Part shown: positions 24,701 to 35,789 of the stretch, piece by piece
Layout: every line of letters starts with the position of its first letter
Numbering within the stretch: position 1 is the stretch's first letter
Assembly: GCF_048128805.1 (NCBI RefSeq)
Contig: NC_136016.1
Location: 19,829,176 to 19,893,175 of the forward strand
Origin: Centroberyx gerrardi
Taxonomy: Eukaryota; Chordata; Actinopteri; Beryciformes; Berycidae
Length of the DNA stretch: 64,000 nucleotides
Reading direction: 5' to 3'
Notes under the pieces: generated by a model
What the model saw: the letters and a program-made list of their open reading frames with translations, nothing else
Databases searched by the model: none
What the model was told of the DNA's origin: nothing
Program-made: the position numbers and the translations under genes

Positions 24701-27700
24701 GATGAGTCGGCCAATCAGAGCAGTGGTTCATTAGCATAAAATCAACATCCACAGAAAACAGCCTGTTCTTTACAATGAAGACACTGAGAGGCTGGAACAC
24801 ACACTACAAAAGCTGGATGTAGTTTTTGTTTTGTTTGTTTACTTCACAAACCTTTTGTTAAAGACCACTGGAAACTGTTAAACTGCTAAAAAAAAAAAAA
24901 AAGAGTAAAATATAGCACCTTTAAAAATGATTGAGTACTGGGAACTAGGGATAAGCAGAGGTAGTGCGTAGTGTAGGTGAATTTATGTGTTTGGTGTGGA
25001 GGGGGTTGGTTCTACTGAGCCTTCTGGAGGTGTTGTGGGCCTAATTTAAGGATACATCATGGGAGGTGCCCACTTGATAACCCCAGTGACTCATGCACTC
25101 AACCCTGTAGCATTTAGATTAGGTGGCTGGTGAACTGTGCTCCTGTAGCCTGATGTCCTCTATAGTCACCATTTGTGGGCTAGTACATCGTTCTTTTGAC
25201 ATCTCAATTGGGCCTCTGTATGGATGCTCACTTTGGACTCAGCCCACCCAAACGTGCGTCTTGCCCACCCAATCAAAAGTTAAGAAAACATTTTTTTTTT
25301 GTTCAGCCAATGGAAAAATAGCACAGAAAATACCAGCACCGTTTCTAACTTCTGATTGGGTGGGCAGCCTACAGCCCGCCTCCAAAGTCGCCCACTGCCC
25401 ACCCCCCCTTCTCGTCGTGTTCAGGCACAAACACACAGAGCTCTGAAGCGACCCGTCCGCTGCACAGTGTGTGGCCTATTCACACCAAATCAGGCGCTGC
25501 GGCACTTCCCGCAGGGTTGTGCGAAGGTGTGCGGGGGGGTGGGCGTGTTTATTTGTGCTTTAGAACGTAACCGCTGTGAAACAATCAGAAAATAACATTT
25601 TATTTCTCTGATTCACCGGCTTTCTCGCTACCACCGCTCCCTCTCTTCATTCACTCTCTAGCTCGCTCGACCACCGCTGCTCTCTCTCTCTCTCTCTCAA
25701 TTCAATTCAATTCAATAGGCTTTATTGGCATGACATTTGACATGTGTTGCCAAAGCACAATTACAATTATGAAAGACAATGTTAAGGAATGAAATTAACA
25801 AAAAATAAGGTGAATAACAATATTAGTTAATAGAATAAAATAGATAATGAAATAAGTAAATGAAATAAAATTGTATATATATATATATATATAAGTAATA
25901 TAAGTAAGGGATCATGTACAAAAACAGTAATCTCAGAGAGAGGAGATGCTTTGCACCAGATTTAGCTACTAGCGAATTTCATCAGCAGTCCATTTGCATC
26001 AGCTCAAATTTATTCGAGGAAGGGAGAAGGACAGACTGAGGAGAATGATCTGTGTCTGCCAGACCCCTGAGAACTAAGCTCATCCAATGAAAATAAATGT
26101 TATGGAGTTGATTATGTTAAAATATGGATGAAGGTATTTTTTTATTTTAGGGTAAGTCAATCTGCTTTCAAAGTTGTTTGTCACTTTTCAGTTTGAGTTT
26201 GAATAAGACTACCTTCTATTTTTGTAAATATTGGCTATGGTGAGAAGTCTCACTGGATTAGGTTTTAATTTTATTTGAGAACTAAGCTCATCCAATGAAA
26301 ATAAATGTTATGGAGTTGATTATGTTAAAATCTGGATGAAGGATTTTTTTTTTATTTTAGGGTAAATCAATCTGCCCTCCACTGACTCAAATCATAGGGT
26401 AGCAGCAAACTTAGAAATGCTGCTTCACTACCTCCCAATTTCCCTGCTTCAAATTGTTCTTTATAAATTAGAATAGAATAGAATACTACTTTATTAATCC
26501 CCATGGGGAAATTAATCTTCTGCATTTAACCCATCCAAACACCCAGCCATAAACTGGATGGCACAATGGCAGGAGCTTGCATCTGATCTTGACTCTGCCA
26601 ACCCTCCGGTTGCCAGCTGTCATTTTGCCAGATTTTTGTGCCATCTGCCACCTTCGGACTACTAGTCAGCTTCTCTAACCTCTGGGCTACCTACCGCCAA
26701 AGTTGCCCACCTATTATTTCTACCAGCCCACCCTAATATAGCAGGCTAAAACCGGCCCTGCTTTGGATTATGACACAGAGGATATAACATAAAGTCCTGT
26801 GTATTTGTATTGGCTCAGGACTGAGTCCAGTGTCTTGGACTTGATTGATTGAATTTATTTTATAAATTTCAATTAATAACACATTTCTTAATACAGTTCT
26901 TCAGACAGAAGATATACATGAATTACATCTTTCCTTGGTATTGTGCCTATTTTGACTCAGACTTGTCTTGGGCTCAGCCACTACTGGGTGTGGACTGGAC
27001 TGTTTCCCTGCCTAACTAAAAACATTCAAATATCACATAATATAATATTGGATCTTGAAGGATATAGTACAGAGCTCTTGCAGAGAGAGATCTACATCTC
27101 TGTTCTCTGTTTGTCTATGTTGATCTTGAATAGGACTTGATTTGCTCTGGTCTCGGTCTTGACTTGTTCCCAAGCCCCTTTGGACCTGATCTTGACTTGA
27201 ACTCAACTGGATCTGGTCTTGGAATTGACTTGGACTCGACTAAGGTGGTTTACCAGATATGAATATTGTTCAAACAGATAGGCGGGCGGTCATACTTTGC
27301 TCTTTGCCAGCTGGAAGGAGCGTGACTTGACAAACGTGGCGTCGGGGAGCCTCTCGTCGTACGCGGCCCTGCGGCTGATGTTAGTGCGGGGGGAGTCCAG
27401 ACGGAGACAGGAGCCCTCCAGCGTGGCAAACACCGACTGGGTCAGGGACGGGTGGTAGGTCTCCGGGTCGTACTCATGTATCTCATTCATCCAGCCCTGA
27501 AAAGTACAGAGCAAAATTATCAGTGTTAATTTAACTCTGAACGTGTTAAAAATCAACTCTCTGCCAGTGGTTTGTAGAAGTCCAAAATTAACACTTACAA
27601 ACACTGGAAAACTTACTGTGGTTTCCAATCTTGAAAATCCTTCATGATGCTAAATCGTGGCTGTAATCAGCCTAAAAGTCATGTGCACAGCAAATTTTCC

Positions 27701-30700
27701 AGTGATCATAAGTGTTTAACCTTCAGTAACAGTTCTTTGGAGTTGACAAGTGTTGACTGGAGAGTTTCTCCACTCTTAGAGCTGATATGGCTCTGGGGCG
27801 GCTGTTCAAAACTATCAAAAGTGTTGAATTAACTCTGATGGATGTGGATTTATATAAAAACTGGCATTTTACTGTGAAACAAATGCAGTAAAGTAGGCGA
27901 GGGGACGAGTTGGGGTTTGTGTTCCATTGAAAAGACCAATGGCCTTTTCTCACATTTATCACTCATCCAATTCTGAAGTACTTAGGACAAGATACAGATA
28001 ATAATGCTATATCTATACACTATGTTTAGTTGTGAGAGCCAAGAAAGTAAAATCTGGACTTAAGTGGCCATAATCAGAAAGTACAGAAGATTGGACACAT
28101 CTTTCACACAGATAAGTCTACTTATTGTGAATCCTCTGGCTTCAAATTGCTGTAAAAACCATGAGGATGTTTTGAAAAAGGACTTTGCTTAGTGTGAAAT
28201 ATCCTAAAGTGTTCATTAAGAAGCTGATATGTGAGCAGAATGCTGTCAAATAAAGAACGGGTCTTGTTGTGAAGCCTCTTTAATTGGATGCCCCCTTCCT
28301 AATGCTCCAACTAACAAACCAACTACTTATTTATTTAAATACATTATATAAGATTCATTAAGTAGGCATGAGAATTTTAGTTATATAAAATAGTGGTGAC
28401 ATCCCACTGTAACTGTCAGCTTCTGCCCTCGTCTCAGGTTGAAAAGCGCCACCCTGCAGTCAGAGAGCGAGGCACCAAAAACCCCTTCGCGCTCTCTCTC
28501 TGTCATCTTAATACCCGACGCCCTCTGAAAACCTTCACAACCCCTCAGGCTCCGACTTTCAGATCGAAAAACCAAACTGCTAATTACTAAACAAGGGAAT
28601 TAGCTGAACACTGAGACAGCGACCCACCCCCCCCCCCCTACCGCCACCCCCACCTGCCACCACCGCTTCCACCACCGTTGATTGGTCTGCCTCGCACCCT
28701 GACAAATTACAGTCTCCTCCTGCCTCTATCTCCCAGCTAATTGCCTATGGAACTGACAGTGTCTTGAGGAAAGTGGTCCTCTCCTCCTTCCCCTCTGCAA
28801 AAGCTCAGCCAGGAAAAGAACGATAATTGCCACTGTGGCTCCAGCAATTTTTACTATTGCAGATTGTAATTGTATTCTAAGCACCTTATGTGGTCGCGTA
28901 TACCCGCACACGCTTTGAGCTGTGAAGGAGAGTCAGCAGAGGTGCTTTTTGTTTGCACAGCAGTTTAAATTCGGAGTGACTCATTGTGGATAAGCGGCAA
29001 CTTTTGTTGCGTTGAGTGACTTGCCGACTTGCCACCGTTCTGTATTACGCTGCAAAAAATCTCCATCTTAACAAGTCATTTAGTCTATTATTGAGTCCTA
29101 AAATTGTAATTTTCTTGAAATACATGAAAAAATCTGCCAATGGCGTTAGATAATTTCACTTGTTTCCAATGCAAATCAATTTGTTTCAAGAATTTTGTAG
29201 AATCAAGTGTCATTTTCTTGTTAGTAGTGTAGTGATCTGCCTCATTCTGACACTCATTTCTAGAAAATTCCTGAAAGAAGTGAAACTGCATTGGAAACAA
29301 GTAGAATTACCTCACCTCAATGGCAGATTTTTTATCTTGGTTTAAGAAAAATAAGATTTGAAGGCTGAATATGAGACGATATGACTTGTTAAGGTGGACG
29401 TTTTATGCAGTGTTTCAGTTGCTGAAAGTGTCATGTTGTGACATTTGCAAAATTAAAACCCACAAACAGGATGGGGTTCGGTGGAATAATTAAATAAGTC
29501 ATGTGTGAAGAGTCTTTACAAAACCTGAAAGTGTCTTTTTTCAGATCTGCGTGAGATATTAGCGTGTTGAGAAAGAGGTGAGAATTGGAGTGAGAATTGG
29601 AGGTGAGAACAGCATGTGACGTTTTCCACCTCAGTGAGTCATCCATTTACCTTGAGGACTTCGGGCTCGGCGCTGACGGCGTCACCTGCCAAAGTCCCCT
29701 GTCCCAGCAGGGCCTGCGCTGGTCTGCACGCGGGAGCCGGACAGCGAGACCTGGAGGAGCCGAGTCTAATGAGCAGCAGTCCCAGCATGAAGCCCAGCGC
29801 CAGTCCCAGAGCCGCGCCAGACATGTAGGGACTGAGCGGCAGGGTAAAGTAACCGTAGGACAACGCTGCCACACAGAAGAGGCTCGTGCGCGGCAGAGGG
29901 TGAGGGGTAGGACGAAGAAGAGGCGTCCTGACCAGAGAGCCAACAGGCAGTCTCCGCGCCTGCCTGTGAGTCTCAACAGCGACTACTTGCATCACGTCTC
30001 CGTCGGTGCATATTTCCAGCTCCTCGTCCCGGTGAGGTCGTCTGCCGTGATGCACGGGGCAGGAGCTGCGGTGGCTTCTTCCGGGATGTCTGACGCACGG
30101 CCAGTCAAACACAGGCAGAGGATCAGCGTCTGTTCTCTTAACGCTCCTCACAGGCGACTCCGAAGCCCCGACGTCCATGCTACCGTCCCGCCCCAAGCCT
30201 CTGGCCTGGTGGGGCGCCTGGGTCCGACACTGGTGCTTGGGGCTGCCCGCACTCTCCTCCCTCATGATCTTGCTGAACATGCTGCTCAGAGGCTCCTGCA
30301 CGGCCTCGGAGAGCTTCCTCTTGGTGTCCTCCAGCTCCATTTTGAAGAACCCCCCCTTCAGGCCCTCTCCGCTAGGGGAGAGAGAGCTGGGAGACGGGGG
30401 CGCAGTGCGGGAGTCCCCATTGCTGCGGGTTTTCGGCTGGGTCAGCTGCTTCCACAGGTGGAGGTTGAGGCGGGAGTCCGATTTGGACTGCGACACCTCC
30501 GGTTCCGAACGGGAGATCTCGGTGGAAATCGATTTCACGAGGCTGAGCAGCGGCCTGGGTCTCAGGGTGGAGCCCTCTTTCAGCTCCAGCTCGGTGGAGA
30601 GAGACTTGACCAGGCTGGCCAGGGGGCGGTGGGTGGGCGAAGGCGGGCCCGGGGAGAGGAAGCTGGGGCCCGTGGTGGAGCAGTTCCCCAGAGAACCGGG

Positions 30701-31045
30701 GGACGAAGGGGAGAGCGGGACGTGGAAAGGCGGGGATTGCAACCCTCTGTCGTCCTCGACAGAAAGCTGCCGCTCCTTGGAGAGAGAGATGGAGGGGTAG
30801 TCCTCATCGCGATCGAGGGAGAAGATGAGCTCGCTGTCGTCCAGGCTGTCCCACTCTCCCTCCGTCCCGGTCAGCTGGATCACGATGCCCCGAGGGAGGT
30901 GCCTCTTGGTCCCGTGGGTGGTGGCGCCCACCGGGGCAGCGGGGGAGAGGCGGTGCGCTGGGCTCTGGGGTTCATGGGGAGGTCTGAGACTTTCTCCTCC
31001 TTGATCCTCTCCTCCCCTCTCCCCATTTTTTCCACTCTCTGCCAT
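14812..31045 (-). CDS. tex2: Testis-expressed protein 2 (TEX2 / TEX2-like), 11 coding exons, 1,095 aa
   Basis: Exons in transcript order: 29,651-31,045; 27,296-27,496; 23,708-24,080; 22,359-22,651; 21,627-21,776; 20,622-20,721; 18,587-18,719; 17,183-17,320; 16,183-16,392; 15,412-15,532; 14,812-14,985. Every junction is GT-AG, the phases agree, and the 3,288 nt give one open frame. Exon 1 carries TEX2 hallmarks such as SLVKSISTEISRSEPEVSQS and LNLHLWKQLTQPK, and ends after a hydrophobic hairpin (about 387-426). A PH domain and a C-terminal SMP domain follow. TEX2 is an ER membrane protein of the Nvj2 family that moves lipids at membrane contact sites. Human TEX2 is about 1,127 aa. Fish also carry a tex2l paralogue; the sequence alone does not decide between them. 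The start ATG at 31,045 follows an acceptor near 31,087. Confidence 0.92.
15533..15570 (-). promoter_or_regulatory. tex2: tex2 splice acceptor whose tract is a (TG)n repeat
   Basis: On the minus strand a run of about 16 TG units ends directly in TACAG at 15,533 and is followed by the exon at 15,532. No ordinary pyrimidine tract separates the repeat from the AG. The same DNA on the plus strand is a (CA)n microsatellite. Repeat length could therefore affect inclusion of this 121-nt exon. Confidence 0.75.
16672..17110. mobile_element. Probable MITE in tex2 intron
   Basis: The left part (AAGGGTGAAGTAACAAATTA with TTACTCCGGTTACTGTAA) and right part (TCAGTAACTCGGTAACTTTT ... GTTACTCTGTCCACCCCTGG) are inverted relatives, about 440 bp apart. 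This resembles common fish elements with GTAACA-type ends. Boundaries are approximate. Confidence 0.5.
17385..17765 (+). mobile_element. MITE-D copy 1
   Basis: Related to 55,390-55,765 (+) and 61,165-61,645 (-). Shared blocks include TGGGTTTCAGTGGAGAGTTT, TTAGTGTCCCATGATG, CTGAATAGGTGTGG and AGCTTTTCCACC/GGCTTTTCCACC. The ends hold ATCGGCC / GGCCGAT motifs. Non-coding; inserted in a tex2 intron. Confidence 0.65.
18300..18420. repeat. (AAT/AGT)n and (TAC)n trinucleotide tract
   Basis: Imperfect runs of AATAGT and AATAAT followed by TACTACTACTATTATT, in a tex2 intron just downstream (transcriptionally) of the exon at 18,587-18,719. A long (TG)/(CA) tract (18,470-18,580) lies between the repeat and that exon's donor. 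Confidence 0.8.
20979..21543 (+). mobile_element. MITE-B copy 2 (best preserved)
   Basis: A 565-bp element in a tex2 intron with inverted ends ATTAAAGGTGCTACATGTAG and AAATGCTGCACATAGCACCT. A second internal inverted pair (GTAAACAAACAAG / CTTGTTTGTTTAC) lies further in. Copy 1 is in rnf151 intron 2 at about 8,188. No transposase frame is visible. Confidence 0.7.
22623..22643 (-). repeat. tex2: Coding (GCA)7 tract in tex2
   Basis: Seven GCA codons on the minus strand, just inside the exon 22,359-22,651, encode Ala660-666. The neighbouring frame would read them as poly-Gln, but only the Ala frame links to the preceding exon (G/GT) and continues into the conserved LLDYPSYMARLLA segment. The tract lies in the variable linker between the PH and SMP domains. 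Confidence 0.8.
22950..23110. mobile_element. Palindromic AT-rich element
   Basis: Contains a nearly perfect palindrome at about 23,036-23,072 (CTCATTTCAAAAGTAATAAT then ATTACTTTTGAAATGAG) inside repeated AAAGTAATGT motifs on the left and ACACATTACTTTT on the right. It resembles GTAACA-type fish MITEs. It lies in a tex2 intron. Confidence 0.55.
23708..27496 (-). CDS. tex2: tex2 PH-domain exons (27,296-27,496 and 23,708-24,080)
   Basis: These exons encode residues 466-657. GWMNEIHEYDPETYHPS opens the PH region, LARKRLWNPKYPICIQL is its middle, and LYLFGRTGREKEEWFRHF its conserved end. A 13-residue glutamate run (residues 564-576, (GAG)13) and other low-complexity sequence sit inside the domain between ICIQL and LYLFG, where vertebrate TEX2 is also variable. 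The exon ends G/gtagga in phase 1, completed by GT of the next exon; this donor is weaker than the others and was chosen because it is the one that keeps phase. Confidence 0.82.
23949..23987 (-). repeat. tex2: Coding (GAG)13 tract in tex2
   Basis: An uninterrupted run of thirteen GAG codons (CTC on the plus strand) encodes Glu564-576 inside the PH-domain exon. The run is pure, so length polymorphism is expected. GGA/GGG glycine codons follow it. Confidence 0.9.
24130..24400. repeat. Dispersed repeat tail and LINE 3' tail
   Basis: 24,140-24,190 holds TTATTTATATAGCCCTTTAT followed by TTTCAAAGGGCTTTACATAG, also seen near 1,830 and 40,965. 24,325-24,385 holds AAAGCACTTTGAGTTGCTTC ... GATGCTATACAAATAAAG, a typical 3' end of fish LINEs, then a TTATTA run. 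Between them is ATAC-rich low-complexity DNA. All lie in the tex2 intron between the two PH exons. Confidence 0.6.
24516..24920. mobile_element. Probable MITE with AGGT/ACCT ends
   Basis: Starts TGTAAAGGTCCCATATTG and ends ATATAGCACCTTTAAAAATG, an inverted pair about 405 bp apart. Its ends resemble those of MITE-B but the interior differs. It lies in the tex2 intron between PH exons. Confidence 0.45.
25690..25790. repeat. Repeat tail TTTATTGGCATGA...TTGCCAAAGCAC, copy 1
   Basis: After a short (TC)n and (AATTC)n run, the segment TTTATTGGCATGACATTTGA followed by TGTTGCCAAAGCACAATTAC recurs at 41,430-41,490. It is probably the 3' end of a LINE or SINE family. Another LINE-like tail (TACTTTATTAATCCCCATGG) occurs at about 26,485. 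Confidence 0.55.
26090..26385 (+). repeat. Local duplication of a ~95-bp unit
   Basis: The sequence starting GAACTAAGCTCATCCAATGA at about 26,070 recurs at about 26,278 and runs in parallel for roughly 95 bp, ending in a T-rich run plus ATTTTAGGGTAA. The two copies differ by a few bases. About 110 bp of other sequence separates them. Intronic in tex2. Confidence 0.7.
29046..29412. mobile_element. MITE with CACTGCA-type ends, copy 1
   Basis: Left end TACGCTGCAAAAAATCTCCA, then TCTTAACAAGTCATTT; right end TGACTTGTTAAGGTGGACGT, then TTTTATGCAGTG. These are inverted repeats about 367 bp apart. A second internal inverted pair lies near 29,160/29,290 (TTTCCAATGCAAATC / CATTGGAAACAAG). A relative lies at 31,765-32,108. 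Located in tex2 intron 1 (between coding exons 1 and 2). Confidence 0.65.
29651..31045 (-). CDS. tex2: tex2 first coding exon: disordered N-terminus and ER membrane hairpin
   Basis: One 1,395-nt exon encodes residues 1-465. Residues 1-385 are Ser/Pro-rich and probably disordered, with two similar short repeats (SLVKSLSTELELKE and SLVKSISTEISRSE). Residues 387-426 form two closely spaced hydrophobic stretches (around VAALSYGYFTLPL and GAALGLALGFMLGLLLI) that should anchor the protein in the ER. The donor CAAG/gtaaat ends the exon in phase 0. A 497-codon frame on the opposite strand (29,597-31,090) is an antisense shadow of this GC-rich exon. Confidence 0.9.
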
Positions 31046-31085
31046 TTCTTATCTTTACATTGCACAGCCCAGGCACCTAGGAGTC

Positions 31086-31153
31086 ACTGAAAGAGAAAAA
31101 AACGAAGAACGCGGTCAGCTACATTATTAAGCCTCGGAGGCAGAAAAAATAAA

Positions 31154-31202
<49 letters not shown>

Positions 31203-32812
31203 AGGGCATCTTTCCCTGTTTATGCTTCATTTTCAGCAATTTCTTTTCACTGGTAGAGAAACTGCTTGCTGGTGCCAATTATGTATTAAAGTGTGGATGT
31301 GATGTAGTTTAGCTCTGGAAAGATTGAGAAACATTAATCTGTGTATTGTGGACTAGTGAGCCTGAATCAGAACCAAGTAAGCACCTCTCCCATAGCTGTC
31401 GCTCCACATACTGAATGAGTTTTAGAGGCATACAAAAATAGACAAGATAGTCTTTCTTCCCCAAATGTTGTGCAAACTAGGGCAGCTGAGGCTTGGATCT
31501 AATGTTGTACTTTGGGGGCTGATTGGAAAAAAATAGCAAAGAGGTCTAGATGGAATACATGCAATTTATGCTGTCCCTTTGCACTCATGCTGTGCACATA
31601 AACATGGAAATGAAAATGCATGATATAAGTAAAGAAGATGCAGCCTCTCACATACACAAGGGAAATAGTTTTTTTGGCAATACACTCGAGTACACTAAAT
31701 ACAAAACAGTAGTCTCTAAACACAAATAAACTCAGTTTGCAATGTTTTAGTATAAAACTGGCATTACACTGCAAAAACTGACACACTTGTTAAGTTATTT
31801 TATCTTGCATCCAGACTTATCAAGCTTATTTTTGGATTTTTTAAGTGAAATCATTTCACAGATTTCACTTGCAGATAATTTTACCGGTTTCAACAAATTT
31901 GACTTTTTTTTCTGGAGAAAGTTTGCTGTTTCAAAATGTTCTTCATTGTTTTATGATGATTTCTTGAAAGAATTCATATTAGCAAGAATCAAGTGAAACC
32001 AGCAAGATTATCTGCCAGTGCAGTGTGATAATCTGACTAAAAATATCATGAAATAAGCTTGATAGGTCTGGAAACAAGTTAAAATCACTTGCCATATTTT
32101 GCAGTGTACCATTATTACAGTAAGTGCGTGATATCATCTTCAGCATGTTGTCTCCCCCTGAAAACAAATAACTCCTTCCCACCGTCAGCCCTAAAACCCA
32201 GAGTCACATCCCTCCAACACCATCTGATGGCTTCTTGAGCTGCTTAAAAAGTTCTTATGCAACTGAGATGAAAAGTGGGGGTGGTTCAAAGATGCTTTCA
32301 GTCATTCCCCTCATTTGGCCTTTGTGTCTCAGCAGCATGTGTGTTTTCATACAATACATTACGTCCACCCCACTTACTGACCGTCAAAACGATACCAGCA
32401 GAAACCCGACGGCACAGAACAGAGAGTCAGTGAGTTTTCGGCGCTCGCTCTCCCTGCCGAAGACTGCGGTGGAAAAGAGCAGTTCTGCATCACTGGACAG
32501 AAGCCGGGAAACAGTCTAGAGGCCTAGTGGGAGCCCTTCGTTCGCCGGCTCTCTGGGTCAAGTACCCTGCTCTTTAATGTGAATTAAACCCTACTTTTCA
32601 CTGGTCAGATTTACGTAACTGTATTACAGAACTGTGTGGCACAATTTCAACCAATTCCACAGCAGCTGGTGGATTCGAACTAATCCGCTCTCACCCAAAA
32701 TGGACTGTGGGGAGATAAACCTCGCAGACACACATGCAGGCGGCCAGCATTAGACCTTCCTCACAGCCTTTCACATGGTGGCAAGAGGGACCAGGCGCTG
32801 CGAGGTGCCAGA

Positions 32813-32855
<43 letters not shown>

Positions 32856-34807
32856 CACGTACACACACACAAACACAGACAGGCTAAGCTACTGTTAGGC
32901 TAATAATGTTTTGTCCCAGCTTGCTGTGGAAGAGCAAAAGGACAGGCCAGTGTTGCCTTATATTATCATGTGGGCTTAAAAGTGAACAGTATTGCCAAGT
33001 CCTGTTTGTTTAAGATTTGATGCACACAGTTGATGGATGGAGAATGGTGGAACTTGTTGATTTGGTCCTTTCACTGTGAGAGGGGATTTAATCCAGATCC
33101 AGCTGCAAAAGGGGAATGTAAAAAAAAAAAAAAGCGAACTTGTAGCTGCGATGAATAGACATCAGGATATTTGCATTAACAAAAGGTGCCAAAAGATGCA
33201 CCAGCATTTGGGATCCCTAAACAAGATTTTGGTCAGGGTCTCAGGCCAAATCATAGTTATTTAAGGTCAATTTTTCTGGCCATGGGCAACACAGCATTCA
33301 CTGTGGAGACGTGGCCTAAATCTACAAGCCGTTTGATTGCTACATGGTATCAGAAAAAGGAGGTCAAATTCACAGTGAAGTGAATTTTAGTCTTAAAGAT
33401 CTTGAATGATAATCCCTCAGTCAGTCCAGTGATATACTGTATGTATGATGTGTGAGAGTTACTGGTGTCATTTCTTGAAAAACGTTATATTAGCAGAAAT
33501 ATTATCTTATATGATCTTATCTGTATGATCTCTCCCTACTCTCTCTGACTCTGTCTTTTGGGGTTTGGTATGACTGCACAGCTGGAATTATTTGGCAGTG
33601 ACAAACTCATAGGCCACAGAAAGCTGAGGAAGACTGATGTGGTTTACAGTAAGCACGGATAAGCAAAGAAAGACAAAAATGATGAAAGAATAGGGGAGAA
33701 TGTAGCAAATATGTAAGCAAACTCGCATAAATAAGAGATGTCTATCTTTTCACTGATATAAGCTTCTATTTTAGGGGCCTAGCTGCCGTTTGGGATCCCC
33801 CAACCAATAGCATGTGATGCTTACTGCTAAGACCGGCCCTGAAAAACATGTATTAGAGAGCTTTAAACCGTTCCATAAGGCTGCGTGTGAAATGCAGTGC
33901 GATCATGTGAAGACTGTAGCTGAAGCACGAAGCACAGCATGGAGCACGGGAGTGTTTTCTGTCATTCCTATATGTTGTCAGTGAATGCCTGTCAACCACA
34001 CAGTGCTTGTGTATGTGTATGTGTCTGTGTGTCTGGAGGGTGTGTGTGTGTGTGTGTGTTTGTGTGTGTTTGTGTGCAACCCTCTGATCAGACATGGACA
34101 GTAACAATCTCAGATTAACATTAATGCGGGGTTTTACTGTGAAATCTGACAAATCACACAGCCGGATTAGCGGCTAAACCAACATTTGGTGGGGTGTGTT
34201 TTCAACCCAGCTGATCTCCATGACCCACTGCTGATTGTAGTTATCAACATCACAATCCCTCCCACACAATTGGTGTCTCGTTCTTTGTTTGGAGTTATGT
34301 TTTAAGCTTAAGGTCATGCATTCATATCTAGAAAGGAAAAGCACATGTGTGAGAACAGCTGTTGCGTCAAAATTCTATTGAGTATTTCTTGAAAACAACA
34401 TAATCAGCTGACACAGTGACAAGATCTTGAAGCAGTTGTTATCCTTTTAGTAAATGAAAGCTGGCCTCAGATCAGCTGGAACTCTGCACCTCTCTGATGC
34501 ATGTCAGTCTTCTCAGATCTGCACTTTCTGGAAGACTCACATCCACAAGACAAGTCTGACATGACACTGACAGCATTAGTGGAAGTTGGAATTTAAAGAG
34601 ACTGGTGTCTTCAATGTTGCAGGATGCTTTCAGCGCGCAATGTCAGATAAAGCGCCCTTTAATGCACTTTGAAACCCTAAGCAATACATATTCTCACATA
34701 GACTCTAATAGACTAAAATTGCTATTTCTGCAATTCTAATGATATGTAGGCTAACAGAAATAAAGCAGTCATACCAACATAAATGCAGATGAGTTGTGTT
34801 TACTTAC
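31086..34807 (-). other. Probable first intron of tex2
   Basis: If the exon proposed at 34,808 is correct, this is an intron in the 5' UTR. It holds a (GA)n run at 31,157-31,197, a CACTGCA-type MITE at 31,765-32,108 (inverted TACACTGCAAAA / TTTTGCAGTGTA ends) and CA tracts at 32,815-32,852. No coding sequence was recognised; the short frames present have no family features. Confidence 0.5.
31765..32108. mobile_element. MITE with CACTGCA-type ends, copy 2
   Basis: A 344-bp element bounded by TACACTGCAAAA and its reverse complement TTTTGCAGTGTA, with further inverted similarity inside (GACTTATCAAGCTTATTT against AAATAAGCTTGATAGGTC-like sequence near 32,050). Non-coding. Confidence 0.7.
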
Positions 34808-34925
34808 CCGAAAAAAGTAATCTTGTGAATGGAAATGTCTCCAGAACCGCTGGTCGGTCACTCGGTGTTGTCTGCTGCTAATTTCCTCTCCATTTGCGTG
34901 CGCAACGAGGAGTCTTTCTGTACAG
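34808..34925 (-). other. tex2: Candidate non-coding first exon and promoter side of tex2
   Basis: On the minus strand TTTTTTCGG/gtaagt is a near-consensus 5' splice site at 34,808/34,807. The sequence before it is CpG-containing and free of transposon features. The coding exon of tex2 is preceded by an acceptor at about 31,087 (TTCTCTTTCAG), so an upstream non-coding exon is required; this is the best donor I could see. The transcription start is not defined. A (CT)n/(CA)n tract at 34,940-35,030 lies immediately upstream. Confidence 0.45.
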
Positions 34926-34937
34926 CAGTGAAGCGCG

Positions 34938-34950
34938 CGCTCTCTCTCTT

Positions 34951-35023
<73 letters not shown>

Positions 35024-35030
35024 AAAACAC
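34938..35030. repeat. (CT)n followed by (CA)n microsatellite
   Basis: A polypyrimidine CT run (34,938-35,003) grades into CA repeats to 35,030. It lies just upstream of the proposed tex2 first exon. GAGA/CT tracts are common near animal promoters, but no function can be read from the sequence. Confidence 0.9.
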
Positions 35031-35221
35031 ACACCTCCCCTTCACCGATTGCCTGCATCCAGATGTGTCATGCGCTGCCGAGCATCTCAACTCACCAAAC
35101 TGATTATGAAAAGCATGGCCGCACTCACTGCATGGTAATCCAGATTAAGTATCCTGCAGCCCCAACATGCACACACGCACGCGCACGCACGCACATTCAG
35201 AATATAAATGCTTAATTGTAC

Positions 35222-35749
35222 AAAACATGTTAAGAGCTAAAGTTGAGCCTGAGGGTAGCATATTGTTTTCATTATTTTAACACATTTCACATTATTTTGA
35301 TGTTTTGTTGATATTTAACTACCCTTCATATTACTGTAATATTTAACTACCATTCATAAAATATAATGGCATTTATAATTATCCAGCACTTTCTCCATAT
35401 TGTCTCTCCATTATAATATGTCTAACAGTAGGGAGTCAGACAGAGCTCAAAATGAAAAGTTGAATACAAAATGAGATATCCATCATTAAAAAACAAAGAA
35501 TGACACCCACTCTCCAATACTTTCCACTGCCTGCATGAAAGTTATAAGCACATTATGGGTTAGTATTGAAGTTAGGAGCCATCTAAAGCTATTTGCTTCT
35601 AAAAAAAAAAAAAGTTTTTTGATCATGTAATTATTTATGTTTTTTAAATGTTGCCAGATAAATTTCAAGCAATTTTTCTTTCCAAAATAGATTTATAGCA
35701 TTTTGGAATTAAACCCTTAAAATGTTCTCATGGCAATAGAATCTCTCTG

Positions 35750-35789
<40 letters not shown>

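Noticed and set aside
29597-31090. A 497-codon open frame on the plus strand, the longest in the window
   Set aside because: It is antisense to the first coding exon of tex2, which has clear family motifs. It is Arg/Gly-rich with no recognisable domain, as expected from the complement of GC-rich coding DNA.
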